Shown here: in pieces, positions 16,111-24,647 of the stretch | Layout: every line of letters begins with the position of its first letter | How positions within the stretch are numbered: position 1 is the first letter of the stretch | Origin: Micromonospora sp. WMMD882 | GTDB lineage: Bacteria > Actinomycetota > Actinomycetes > Mycobacteriales > Micromonosporaceae | Reading direction: 5' to 3' | NCBI RefSeq assembly: GCF_027497255.1 | Contig: NZ_CP114903.1 | Coordinates: 5,828,001-5,892,000 of the forward strand | DNA length: 64,000 bases | Notes under the pieces: generated by a model | What the model saw: only the letters and a program-made list of their open reading frames with translations | Databases searched by the model: none | What the model was told of the DNA's origin: nothing | Program-made: the position numbers and the translations under genes

Positions 16111-17367
16111 TCAGAGTCGATCGACAAACTGTGAGTCAAGCCACTCGCGCAGGCGGAGCACCCAGTCGCCGTCGGTGCTGGGCCACTCGTACTGCCCGCT
16201 CATCGCCAGCACGCCGAGCACCACGGCGGCGAGACCGGCCGCCATGCCGAGCAGCGCGTCGAACTTGCCGGCCACGTGCCGGCGGCGGGTCGCCATCAGC
16301 CCGAGCACGGCGAGCACCGCGCCGACCGCGCCGACCGCGATGCCGTAACCGGCGAGCGTGCCGGTCATCACGAACGCCACCCCGACCACCCCGACGACCA
16401 GCCCGAACGTGGCGAGCAGGCTGGACCGCGGCCGGCGGGCGGGAGCCGCGGCGGGCTCCGGCGCGCCCCGCCCGTCGCCGTCCCGCTCCAGGTCGGCCCG
16501 GTCGGGATCGCGACGCTCCAGGTCGGCCCGGTCGGGATCGCCACGGTCGAGGTCGGCGCGGTCGGGATCGCGACGCTCCAGGTCGGCCCGCTCCAGGTCG
16601 GCCCGGTCGGGATCGCCACGGTCGAGGTCGGCGCGGTCGGGATCGCGACGCTCCAGGTCGGCCCGCTCCAGGTCGGCCCGGTCGGGATCGCCACGGTCGA
16701 GGTCGGCGCGGTCGGGATCGCGACGCTCCAGGTCGGCCCGCTCCAGGTCGGCCCGGTCGGGATCGCCACGGTCGAGGTCGGCGCGGTCGGGATCGCGACG
16801 GTCGAGGTCGGCCCGGTTCAGGTCGGCCCGGTCGGGATCGCGACGGTCGAGGTCGGCCCGGTTCAGGTCGGTCGGAGTGCGGTCGAGGTCGGCGCGACCG
16901 GAGTCGGTGTGGTCCGTCCCGCCCCGACGCAGGTGGCCCCGGTCCACGGGACGTTCCTGCGCGCCGTCCTCGGCCACGTCGACGGTCCGCTCCCGGCCGG
17001 TAGCCGGGCCCGGAGTCGGATCGACCGGACGGGTGGTGGCGGCCCGGGCGGTCGCGGCCCGGGCGGCGGCCCGCCGCTCGGCCGCCGCGTCGCGCGGATC
17101 CCGGCCGTCGCCGGTGGCGGCGGCGCTACGGTACGTGGTCCGGTCGTCGTCCCGGTCGGTGGCCACCGGCGGGGCGACCTGCCCGACGCCGGTCGCCGGC
17201 ACGGTCCCGTCGATCCGCCCGTCCCGGCCCCGGTCCGCCCCGTCGATGATCTGGCCCGCCCCGTCCGGGCGTTGGCCCGCCCCGTCCGGGCGGTCGTCCA
17301 CGCCGTCCGGGCGCTGGTCCACGTTGGCCGGCTCGCTCCGGCGCGACAGCAGGGGAATCCTCACCAC
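16111..17367 (-). CDS. Membrane protein with pentapeptide-like repeat array
   Basis: 418 aa. GAGGAGG lies 5 nt before GTG 17367 and 8 nt before GTG 17364; an upstream GTG at 17373 abuts the site and is rejected. The N-terminal third is charged and disordered. The centre (DNA about 16485-16885) is a strict five-residue repeat, units RADLD, RADLE, RADLN, RRDPD and RGDPD, built on three perfect 75-bp DNA repeats plus partial ones. The C-terminus has three or four membrane helices (for example LLATFGLVVGVVGVAFVMTG) and a short tail ending QFVDRL. The RADLx units resemble pentapeptide repeats, but every second or third unit has Pro where the central Leu should be. Function unknown; I would not infer gyrase protection. 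Confidence 0.8.
   Translation of the reverse strand: MVRIPLLSRRSEPANVDQRPDGVDDRPDGAGQRPDGAGQIIDGADRGRDGRIDGTVPATGVGQVAPPVATDRDDDRTTYRSAAATGDGRDPRDAAAERRAAARAATARAATTRPVDPTPGPATGRERTVDVAEDGAQERPVDRGHLRRGGTDHTDSGRADLDRTPTDLNRADLDRRDPDRADLNRADLDRRDPDRADLDRGDPDRADLERADLERRDPDRADLDRGDPDRADLERADLERRDPDRADLDRGDPDRADLERADLERRDPDRADLDRGDPDRADLERRDPDRADLERDGDGRGAPEPAAAPARRPRSSLLATFGLVVGVVGVAFVMTGTLAGYGIAVGAVGAVLAVLGLMATRRRHVAGKFDALLGMAAGLAAVVLGVLAMSGQYEWPSTDGDWVLRLREWLDSQFVDRL
16531..16755. repeat. Three perfect 75-bp tandem repeats inside the coding sequence
   Basis: Copies begin at 16531, 16606 and 16681, with a partial fourth from 16756. Each is made of five 15-bp subunits, so the reading frame is kept if copies are gained or lost. 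Confidence 0.92.
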
Positions 17368-17550
17368 TGACACCTCCTCGTGAGCGCGTGGTGACCCTCG
17401 GCCGGGCCGGTGACAGCCACGCGGTACCTACCCGAGGTACCCGGGCGGTTCGTTCGGCACACCTGGGCCGGCTCGGCGTACGGCGGTGGACGGGCAGGTG
17501 AACACGTGTCGACGGGCCCTTTCCGGCTTCGGTGGAGCCCGTCGCGGCCG

Positions 17551-17556
17551 TAGGAT
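17551..17556 (+). promoter_or_regulatory. -10 box TAGGAT before the GT4 gene
   Basis: TAGGAT lies 8 nt before GTG 17565. Its AGGA could also serve as a weak ribosome-binding site, so leaderless initiation is possible but not forced. Confidence 0.35.
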
Positions 17557-17564
17557 CCTCAGCC

Positions 17565-18911
17565 GTGACCGGGATGGACGACACCGTGACCGACCCTGGC
17601 CCGGCGACCCGGGGCCGGGTGGTGATGCTGGTGGACAACGGGGTGCACGGCGACTCGCGGGTGCAGAAGGCGGCCCGGTCGGCCGCCGCTGCCGGCTGGT
17701 GGGTGACCCTGCTGGGACGGTCACCGGACGGCACGCCGCAGCGGTGGCGGATCGGCGACGCCGAGGTGCGGCTGCTGCCGATGGGCGGCGGCCGGGCCGG
17801 CGGCGCGCAGGCCCGCCGACGCCGCGTGGTCGCCGCGCTGGGCGGCCTCCGGCAGCCGGTCGAGCGGGCGTACACCCGGTTCTGGTCGGTGGCGATGCGG
17901 GAGCGGGCCTGGCGGCGGCTGGAGCCGTCGCTGTGGCAGTACGAGCGGGCGTACGGCCCGGTGGTGGACGCCCTGGCCCCGGACCTGATCCACGCCCACG
18001 ACTTCCGGATGCTCGGGGTGGGCGCGCGGGCCAAGCTGCGGGCCGCCGAGCGGGGCCGCCCGGTCCGGCTGCTCTGGGACGCCCACGAGTTCCTGCCCGG
18101 CATCAAGCCGTGGCGGGACAACGTGCGTTGGCTGCCCGCGCACCGCGCCCACGAGCGGGAGTACGCCCCGTACGCCGACGCGGTGGTGACCGTCTCCGAC
18201 GAGCTGGCCCGGCTGCTCCAGGCCGAGCACGGCCTGACCGAGCGGCCGGCGGTGGCGCTCAACGCCCCGGACCTGCCGGAGGCGGTGGCCGAGCCGGTGC
18301 CGCTGCGTACCCGGTGCGGGCTCGGGCCGCGGACGCCGCTGCTGGTCTACAGCGGGGCGGCGGCCCCGCAGCGCGGGCTCGGCGTGCTGGTGGAGGCGCT
18401 GCCGGAGCTGCCCGACGCGCATCTCGCGTTCGTGGTGAACCGCCCGGAGGGCGACTACGTGCGGGGGTTGGTGGCGCGGGCCGGTGAGCTGGGCGTGGCC
18501 GACCGGTTGCACGTCGGCGGGTACGTCGCCGCCGACCAGGTGGTGCCGTTCCTCGCCGGGGCGGACGTCGGGGTGATCCCGATCGAGCACTGGCCCAACC
18601 ACGAGATCGCGCTGATCACCAAGTTCTTCGAGTACTCGCACGCCCGGCTGCCGATCGTGGTCAGCGACGTGCGGACGATGGCGGCGACGGTCCGCGCCAC
18701 CGGGCAGGGCGAGGTGTTCCGCGCCGGCGACGTGGCCGACCTGGTCCGGGCCGTCCGGGCGGTGCTCGCCGACCCCGGTCGGCACCGCGCCGCGTACGAC
18801 CGTCCGGGCCTGTTGGCCGGCTGGTCCTGGCCGGCGCAGGCCGAGGTGTACGACCGGCTCTACGCCCGCCTGCTGCCGGCCGCCGCCCCGACGGACCGGA
18901 CCGACGGGTGA
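17565..18911 (+). CDS. GT4-family glycosyltransferase
   Basis: 448 aa from GTG 17565. The N-terminal domain begins RGRVVMLVDNGVHGDSRVQKAA, a GT4 start in which the donor loop follows the first strand. WDAHEFLPGIKPW sits mid-protein. The C-terminal donor domain has LLVYSGAAAPQRGLGVLVEAL, ADVGVIPIEHWPNHE and KFFEYSHARLPIVVSD. It should transfer a sugar from a nucleotide donor in the cytoplasm. The gene overlaps the following GT2 gene by 4 bp (GTGA). With GalE and another GT2 nearby it forms a small glycan-assembly group; the glycan (exopolysaccharide, teichoic-acid-like polymer or protein sugar) is not deducible. Confidence 0.9.
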   Translation: MTGMDDTVTDPGPATRGRVVMLVDNGVHGDSRVQKAARSAAAAGWWVTLLGRSPDGTPQRWRIGDAEVRLLPMGGGRAGGAQARRRRVVAALGGLRQPVERAYTRFWSVAMRERAWRRLEPSLWQYERAYGPVVDALAPDLIHAHDFRMLGVGARAKLRAAERGRPVRLLWDAHEFLPGIKPWRDNVRWLPAHRAHEREYAPYADAVVTVSDELARLLQAEHGLTERPAVALNAPDLPEAVAEPVPLRTRCGLGPRTPLLVYSGAAAPQRGLGVLVEALPELPDAHLAFVVNRPEGDYVRGLVARAGELGVADRLHVGGYVAADQVVPFLAGADVGVIPIEHWPNHEIALITKFFEYSHARLPIVVSDVRTMAATVRATGQGEVFRAGDVADLVRAVRAVLADPGRHRAAYDRPGLLAGWSWPAQAEVYDRLYARLLPAAAPTDRTDG

Positions 18912-20452
18912 GCGTTCCCGACGTCAGCGTGGTGCTGCCGGTGTACAACGCCATGCCGTACCTGACCCGCTGCCTGGCCTCGCTGGCCGGGCAGACCATC
19001 GGGGCGGACCGGGTGGAGGTCGTCGCGGTCGACGACGGCTCCACCGACGCGGGTCACCGGGAGCTCGACCGGTTCGCCCGCCGGTTCCGCGGGCGGGTCG
19101 TCCTGCTGAGACAGGCCAACTCCGGTGGCCCGGCCGCGCCCTGCAACCGGGGGTTGGAGCGGGCCACCGGGCGGTACGTCTTCTTCCTCGGCGCGGACGA
19201 CCACCTGGGCCCGGAGGCGCTGGAGCGGCTGGTCGCCGCCGCCGACCGCAACGACGCCGACGTGGTGCTCGGCCGGGTGGTGGGGGTCAACAGCCGGTTC
19301 ATCCACCAGGAGGTCTTCGCCGAGACCCGGACCGAGATCGGGCTGGCCGACCCGGCGCTGTCCTGGTCGCTGGCGAACACCAAGCTGTTCCGGCGGGACC
19401 TGATCGAGCGGCACCGGCTGCGCTACCCGGAGGACATGCCGATCGGCAGCGACCAGCCCTTCACACTGGCGGCCTGCCACCATGCCCGGCGCGTCTCGGT
19501 GCTGGCCGACTACGACTACTACTTCGCGGTACGTCGTCTCGACGCCCGCAACATCACCTACCTGAGCCGGGCCGGCGAGCGGTTGGCCTGCGCCGAGGCG
19601 CTCGTCGCCTTCGCCGCCGACCTGCTGCCGCCGGGGCCGGCCCGGGACACCGTGCTGGCCCGGTACTTCGCCATGGAGATCGCGGCGCTGCTGGCCGACG
19701 ACTTCCTGACGCTGGACCGTGCCACCCAGGAGAGACTGCGCACGGGGGTACGGGCGCTCGCCGAGGCGCACCTCAGCGCGCCGGTCGCCGACCGGCTGGC
19801 GGTGGAGACCCGGCTGCGGCTGGCGGTGGCCCGGGACGGCGACCTCGACGACCTGCTCGAGGTGATCCGACAGGACGCCGAACGGGGCGTGCCGCCGAGC
19901 GTGCTGGTCGGGGAACGCTGGTACGCCGCGTACCCCGGCTTCGGCGGCGGGCTGCCCGACGACGTCTTCGACGTGACCGACGCGCTGCCGCAGTGGCTGG
20001 CGAAGCTGGACGTGACGGCGACCGGCTGGGAACGGGACCGCTCCGGCCGTACGGTGCTCACCGTGCGGGCCCGCAGCCCGCTGCCCGACCTGGCCGCCCG
20101 GTCCTGCGCGCTGGCCGTGGTCGCGGAGGACGTGTCCGGCGGCGAGGTGTCGGTCACCCCGGAGGACGGGTCGACCTCGGTGACCGTGCGGTTCGATGTG
20201 GCCGCCCTGGTGGCGGCGAGCGCGGTCACCGGGCAACGCCGGGCGGTACGGGTCGAGGTGACCGCCGCCGGTCGTACCGGGTCGGCGCCGTTGCGGGCGA
20301 CCCGACTGAGTCCACCCCGGCCGGTGCTCCACCGGCGGGGCCGGCGGCTCTACGCGGTCAGCCCGAGCCGGGACGACTCCGGTCGACTGATGATCTCCGT
20401 CGTGCCGCTCACCCCGCGACGGGTGGCCGCCCGGCTGGCCCGACGCCGCTGA
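18908..20452 (+). CDS. GT2-family glycosyltransferase with C-terminal extension
   Basis: 514 aa, GTG in a GTGA overlap with the GT4 gene. The GT-A domain occupies about 1-230: VSVVLPVYNAMPYLTRCLASL, the UDP-binding VVAVDDGSTDAG, and the metal-site LGADDHLG. The remaining 280 residues include a helical part and a beta-rich section (about 360-490, TVLTVRARSPLP... and SVTVRFDVAALV) like those of teichoic-acid glycosyltransferases such as TarS. That comparison is by pattern only. Translational coupling implies it works with the GT4 enzyme. Its last 44 bp overlap the convergent galE gene. Confidence 0.9.
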   Translation: MSVPDVSVVLPVYNAMPYLTRCLASLAGQTIGADRVEVVAVDDGSTDAGHRELDRFARRFRGRVVLLRQANSGGPAAPCNRGLERATGRYVFFLGADDHLGPEALERLVAAADRNDADVVLGRVVGVNSRFIHQEVFAETRTEIGLADPALSWSLANTKLFRRDLIERHRLRYPEDMPIGSDQPFTLAACHHARRVSVLADYDYYFAVRRLDARNITYLSRAGERLACAEALVAFAADLLPPGPARDTVLARYFAMEIAALLADDFLTLDRATQERLRTGVRALAEAHLSAPVADRLAVETRLRLAVARDGDLDDLLEVIRQDAERGVPPSVLVGERWYAAYPGFGGGLPDDVFDVTDALPQWLAKLDVTATGWERDRSGRTVLTVRARSPLPDLAARSCALAVVAEDVSGGEVSVTPEDGSTSVTVRFDVAALVAASAVTGQRRAVRVEVTAAGRTGSAPLRATRLSPPRPVLHRRGRRLYAVSPSRDDSGRLMISVVPLTPRRVAARLARRR

Positions 20453-21488
20453 GCCCGGCCGCCGGGGCGGGGGAGTCCCCGCTCCGGGGCGGGTCCGGCC
20501 GACTCGTGGCGTCGACCTCCCGCCACCGCAGCGCGTGCCGGATCGCGTCGGTGACGCCGTAGCGGGGCTGCCAGCGCAGCAGATGCTGGCCGAGCCGGCT
20601 CCGGTTGAACACCCCGGCGACGTCACCGGGGCGGGGCCCGGTCTCCCGGTACGGCAGCGGCGCGCCGGTGACCTCCTCGAACGCGGCGACGAGCTCCCGG
20701 ACGGTGGTGCCGGCGCCGGTGCCGACGTTGAGCGCCACGAAGCCGGCCCGCTCGGCGGCCACCACCTCGTCGAACCGGGTCAGCGCGGCCACGTGCGCCT
20801 CGGCCAGGTCCCAGACGTGGACGTAGTCGCGGATCGCGGTGCCGTCCCGGGTCGGCCACCCGACGCCGGTCACCCGGAACGTCTCGCCCCCGTGCCACGC
20901 CTCGATCATCCGGCCCAGGGCGTGACTCGGGTCGCGCAGTTGCAGGCCGGTGCGGAAGAGGGGGTCCGCGCCGATCGGGTTGAAGTAGCGCAACGCGATC
21001 ACGTTCACCTCGCCGGCCGCCGCCGCGTCGGCGAGGACCTGCTCCACCATCGCCTTGCTCCGGGCGTACGGGCTGGTCGGGTCGATCGGGGAGGTCTCGT
21101 CCACGGCGAAGTCCGGGCCGGGCCGGTAGAGGGCGGCGGTCGAGCTGAACAGCACCCGGTGGCAGCCGTTGCGGGTCAGGTGCCCGACGAGGGTGACCGC
21201 CTTGGCCAGGTTCTCCCGGTAGTAGCGCAGCGGTTGACGGACCGACTCGGGCACCACGATCACCCCGGCGCAGTGCACGGCGGCGGTGATGTCCGGGTGC
21301 TCGGCGAAGATCCGGTCGACCAGCCGGCCGTCGGCGACGTCACCCCGGTAGAAGGCCCGACCGGCGGTGAACGACTCCCGGCCGGTGGAGAGGTCGTCCA
21401 GGATCACCGGGACGTGTCCCCGGTCGAGCAGGGCGGACCCGACGGTGCTGCCGATGAACCCGGCCCCACCCGTGACCAGCACCTTCAC
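20409..21488 (-). CDS. galE: UDP-glucose 4-epimerase
   Basis: 359 aa. It is an extended short-chain dehydrogenase: NAD-binding TGGAGFIGS at the N-terminus, DDLSTGR, the FSSTAALY strand with catalytic Ser/Thr, YARSK (Tyr-X3-Lys) and LRYFNPIGADP. The order and length match GalE, which interconverts UDP-glucose and UDP-galactose in the cytoplasm. A Pro/Gly-rich tail of about 30 residues past the normal end (SRPDPPRSGDSPAPAAG) overlaps the convergent GT2 gene and is probably disordered. The neighbours are glycosyltransferases, so the likely job is supplying UDP-galactose for the same glycan. Other 4-epimerase specificities cannot be excluded. Confidence 0.9.
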   Translation of the reverse strand: MKVLVTGGAGFIGSTVGSALLDRGHVPVILDDLSTGRESFTAGRAFYRGDVADGRLVDRIFAEHPDITAAVHCAGVIVVPESVRQPLRYYRENLAKAVTLVGHLTRNGCHRVLFSSTAALYRPGPDFAVDETSPIDPTSPYARSKAMVEQVLADAAAAGEVNVIALRYFNPIGADPLFRTGLQLRDPSHALGRMIEAWHGGETFRVTGVGWPTRDGTAIRDYVHVWDLAEAHVAALTRFDEVVAAERAGFVALNVGTGAGTTVRELVAAFEEVTGAPLPYRETGPRPGDVAGVFNRSRLGQHLLRWQPRYGVTDAIRHALRWREVDATSRPDPPRSGDSPAPAAGLSGVGPAGRPPVAG

Positions 21489-21517
21489 CGGTTTCCTCCT
21501 CGCCGTGACCGGTCAGG

Positions 21518-22654
21518 TCAGCGGGTCGTCGCGGCGGTTCCCCGCCCGGTTGCCGGCCCCGCCGTGCCGGCAGGCTCCGCTGTGCTTGTCGATTCCGCCG
21601 TGCCCGCCGGTTGCGGGGTGGTGGGTCGGGCGGAGCGCCGGAGCCGGCCGACCGTCCGGTGCGCCGACCGCAGCGCCGCCCAGGCCGGGTAGCTGTCCCG
21701 TCGGATCAGCCGGTGCTTCACCCCGGCCACCCCGCCGGGCGTCGGGTAGCCGCCGGGCGGCAGCCAGCGGCGGCAGTCCTCGGCGGCCCGCCGGAAGAAG
21801 GCCCGCCGCGAGGCGTCCGGCAGCCGCGACTCGTTGCCGACGATCACCAGGTAGTGGTTGACCATCAGGCGGAACAGCTCCGGACGGAAGACGTCGTACC
21901 GGCCGTCGGCGGCGTCCACCGCGGCGAAGACGGCGGCGTACTGGTCGAAGACCTCGAAGTGCCGGTCCCCGCGGGTCACCGTGATCCGGCCCTGCGGCTG
22001 CTGCCGGTAGTGGTAGCAGACCCGCTCCAGCACGTCGATGCTGGCGGCGGCCATCAGCAGCGGGTGACTGTAGGCGACGTCCTCGTACCAGCCGCCCCGG
22101 AAGCGCAGCCCCGTCGCGTCGAGCAGCTCCCGGCGGACGATCTTCGTGCAGGCGGACTGGGCCAGCCGGAGCAACTGCGGCCGGTCGGCCAGCCGCAGCG
22201 GGGTGGGCCGCCCACCGAGCGCGTCGGCCGACGGGCGGGGCGCCACCCGACCGTCCGGGAACACCTCCGCGTGGTCGATGAGGAGCACGTCGGGGCGGGT
22301 CGCGGCGAGCCGGTCCCGGACGGCGGTCAGCGAACCCGGCGGCAGCCAGTCGTCGGCGTCCACGAACCAGACGTGCTCGCCGGTGGCCCGGTCGAGCCCG
22401 GCGTTGCGGGCGCCGCCGAGCCCCACGTTGTCGGTCAGCCGCACCACGCGGACCCGGGGATCGTGGGCGGCGTACCCGTCGAGGATCGCGCCGCAGCCGT
22501 CCGGGGAGGCGTCGTCGACCGCGACCACCTCGACGTCGTCGGCCGCCTCGGCCAGGATCGAGTCGAGACAGGTCGCCAGGTACGCCTCGACGCCGTGCAC
22601 CGGAACGACGACGGACAGCCGGGGTCGCCCCGAGATGGGCTCTGCGCTGCTCAC
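21518..22654 (-). CDS. GT2-family glycosyltransferase
   Basis: About 378 aa from GTG 22654, chosen because it places the conserved LSVVVPVHGVEAYL close to the N-terminus. An in-frame ATG at 22708 is possible, and neither has a good ribosome-binding site. The GT-A domain shows VEVVAVDDASPDGC, GLGGARNAGLDRATGEHVWFVDADDWL (DADD metal site), and the later GWYEDVAYSHPLL. The last 50 residues are a low-complexity Ala/Gly/Thr/Pro tail. It lies 29 bp downstream of galE on the same strand as its probable operon partner. Substrate unknown. Confidence 0.87.
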   Translation of the reverse strand: MSSAEPISGRPRLSVVVPVHGVEAYLATCLDSILAEAADDVEVVAVDDASPDGCGAILDGYAAHDPRVRVVRLTDNVGLGGARNAGLDRATGEHVWFVDADDWLPPGSLTAVRDRLAATRPDVLLIDHAEVFPDGRVAPRPSADALGGRPTPLRLADRPQLLRLAQSACTKIVRRELLDATGLRFRGGWYEDVAYSHPLLMAAASIDVLERVCYHYRQQPQGRITVTRGDRHFEVFDQYAAVFAAVDAADGRYDVFRPELFRLMVNHYLVIVGNESRLPDASRRAFFRRAAEDCRRWLPPGGYPTPGGVAGVKHRLIRRDSYPAWAALRSAHRTVGRLRRSARPTTPQPAGTAESTSTAEPAGTAGPATGRGTAATTR

Positions 22655-22796
22655 ACCGGGTGACCATGCCGGACGCGGGTTGCCTCCACCCGACCGCCGG
22701 ATGAACATCCCACACTGGTCGCCGGCGCGAATCCATCGACGGCCGTTCCGAAAGCTCGACCGGAATCCCGGTTGCCCCCAGTGGCATGATCACGTC

Positions 22797-23747
22797 ATGG
22801 AAGCGTTCCTGACCCCGGAGCAGCTCGCCGACCGGACCGCGCGGGCCCTCGACGCGGCGGTACGCGCCGGCCGTGACCTCGGGCTGACCGTGACGGAACC
22901 GAAGGTGCTGCACGACGTGTTCTCCGTCGTCGTCCACCTCGCCCCCGCGCCGGTCGTGGCCCGGGTGCCCACGGTGCTGCCGCACTACGCGACCCTGGCC
23001 AGCCAGGCGAGCCGACAGCGGGCCGAGCTGGACGTCACCCGGTGGCTCGCCGCCCGGGGAACCCCGGTCGTGCCGCCCAGCCCGCTCGTGCCCCCGGAAC
23101 CCGTTCGGCGCGACGGGTTCTCGATGACGTTCTGGCAGTACGTCCCCCCGGCCCCGGACGCCGAGCCGGACTACGTGGCCAACGCCGCGCTGATCCCCGA
23201 GCTGCACGCCGCGATGCGCGACTACCCCGGTGAGCTGGCGTTCCTGTCCGCGGCCGAACCGCCGTTCGTGACCGACAGCCTGACGCTGCTCGACGGCCGC
23301 CCCGACCTGCTCGACCCGGCCGACCTGGACCGTGCCCGCCGCGAGTGGCAGGCCCTGGAACCGCTGGCGCGCTCGCAGGCGGCGTTCGAGCGCAGGTTCC
23401 CCGGCGTCGACCTGCGACCCGTGCACGGCGACTGCCCGCCGGTGAACATCCTCGCCGGCGCCGACGGCCCGCGGTACGCCGACTTCGAGCTGGTGACGCT
23501 CGGGCCGGTGGAGTGGGACCTGGCCGGCGTCGGTCCGGACTGCGAGGCCGCGTACGACCGCCAGGCCCGCCGTCGGGGCATGCGCCCGTTGGACCGGGAC
23601 GTGCTGGCCTTCGTGACCGCCGTGGGGATGCTGCGCGGCGTCGCCTGCCTGGCGCTCGCCCCGCAGCTCCCCATGCTGGCGGACGCCGTCCGCCCCATGA
23701 TCGACCAGTGGCGGTCCACCCCCTTCCCCACCGACCTGACCGGCTGA
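22797..23747 (+). CDS. Aminoglycoside-phosphotransferase-fold kinase (APH family)
   Basis: 316 aa, ATG 22797. The catalytic loop is HGDCPPVNIL (about 209-218: His-Gly-Asp and Asn) and the metal-binding Asp is in YADFELVTLGPVEWDLAG. The N-lobe has VVVHLAPAPVVARVP, where a Lys would usually bind ATP, so the nucleotide Lys is not obvious. The fold phosphorylates small molecules such as aminoglycosides, choline, homoserine or fructosamine. No resistance neighbour or regulator indicates a substrate, so an antibiotic role should not be assumed. It is divergent from the GT2 gene. Confidence 0.85.
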   Translation: MEAFLTPEQLADRTARALDAAVRAGRDLGLTVTEPKVLHDVFSVVVHLAPAPVVARVPTVLPHYATLASQASRQRAELDVTRWLAARGTPVVPPSPLVPPEPVRRDGFSMTFWQYVPPAPDAEPDYVANAALIPELHAAMRDYPGELAFLSAAEPPFVTDSLTLLDGRPDLLDPADLDRARREWQALEPLARSQAAFERRFPGVDLRPVHGDCPPVNILAGADGPRYADFELVTLGPVEWDLAGVGPDCEAAYDRQARRRGMRPLDRDVLAFVTAVGMLRGVACLALAPQLPMLADAVRPMIDQWRSTPFPTDLTG

Positions 23748-23799
23748 CGGCGGGGCCCGGGTCGAGCGGATCCGCGTGGGGGTGGGGACCGGGGGTGGT

Positions 23800-23805
23800 T
23801 AGGGT
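23800..23805 (+). promoter_or_regulatory. -10 box TAGGGT before the Nei/Fpg gene
   Basis: TAGGGT lies 8 nt before GTG 23814. The intervening GGGGGG could act as a ribosome-binding site, so leaderless initiation is uncertain. Confidence 0.35.
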
Positions 23806-23813
23806 GGGGGGTT

Positions 23814-24623
23814 GTGCCTGAGGGACATACGATTCATCGGCTGGCGCGGCGGCACGCCGAGTTGTTCGCGGGGGACAAGCCGCAGGTCAGCAGCCCGCAG
23901 GGGCGGTTCGCCGAGGGGGCCGCGCGGATCAGCGGCACCGTCCTGGAGAGCGCCGAGGCGTACGGCAAGCATCTGCTGCACCACTACGCCGACGGGTCGA
24001 GCCTGCACGTGCACCTCGGGCTGTACGGGAAGTTCGCCGACGGGTCGGGCGAGCCGCCCCCACCGGTCGGGCAGGTACGGCTGCGGATGGTCACCGACCG
24101 GCACTGGCTGGAGCTGCGCGGGCCGACCGCCTGCGAGCTGTTCACCCCGCCGGAGGTGGCGGCGCTGCGCGCCCGGCTCGGCCCCGACCCGCTGCGCGCC
24201 GACGCCGAGCCCGAGCGGGCGTACGCCCGGATCGCGGGTAGCGCCACCCCGCTCGCCGGGCTGCTGCTCGACCAGTCGGTGGTGGCCGGCACCGGGCTGA
24301 TCTTCGTGACGGAGGCGCTGTTCCGGGCCGGGCTGCCGCCGCTGCTGCCCGGCCGGGCGCTGACCCGCGCCGGCTGGCGGGCGCTCTGGGCGGACCTGGT
24401 CGCGCTGATGACCCTCGCCGTCGAACGCGGCCGGATCGACACCGTCCGCCCGGCCCACCTGCCCGAGGCGACGGGTCGCGCGCCGCGCGTCGACCGGCAC
24501 GGCGGCGAGGTGTACGTCTACCGTCGCCCCGGTCAGCCCTGCCACGTCTGTGGCACGCCGGTCAGCCGGGGCGGGCTGGGCGGCCGGAACCTCTACTGGT
24601 GCGCCACCTGCCAGGCCGGCTGA
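23814..24623 (+). CDS. Nei/Fpg-family DNA glycosylase-AP lyase
   Basis: 269 aa. The start PEGHTIHR gives the catalytic Pro2 and Glu3 after Met removal; PEGH rather than PELP marks the Nei side of the family. Lys52 (AYGKHLL) is the conserved beta-hairpin lysine. The helix-two-turn-helix region is LLLDQSVVAGTGLIFVTEALF. The C-terminal zinc finger is complete: C-X2-C-X16-C-X2-C in CHVC...CATC (about 243-266). It excises oxidised bases and cleaves the abasic site in base-excision repair. The GTG start follows a G-rich tract and a TAGGGT box. No operon partner on this strand. Confidence 0.93.
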   Translation: MPEGHTIHRLARRHAELFAGDKPQVSSPQGRFAEGAARISGTVLESAEAYGKHLLHHYADGSSLHVHLGLYGKFADGSGEPPPPVGQVRLRMVTDRHWLELRGPTACELFTPPEVAALRARLGPDPLRADAEPERAYARIAGSATPLAGLLLDQSVVAGTGLIFVTEALFRAGLPPLLPGRALTRAGWRALWADLVALMTLAVERGRIDTVRPAHLPEATGRAPRVDRHGGEVYVYRRPGQPCHVCGTPVSRGGLGGRNLYWCATCQAG

Positions 24624-24647
24624 CCCGACCGCCGGGCCGGCCCTCCC

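Noticed and set aside
16531..16830. Regular repeats that might suggest a CRISPR array
   Set aside because: The 75-bp units are contiguous, have no unique spacers, and encode an in-frame amino-acid repeat.
17565..22654. Glycosyltransferases and GalE as a secondary-metabolite cluster
   Set aside because: There is no polyketide synthase, peptide synthetase, aglycone or deoxysugar gene. Cell-surface glycan assembly is a simpler reading.
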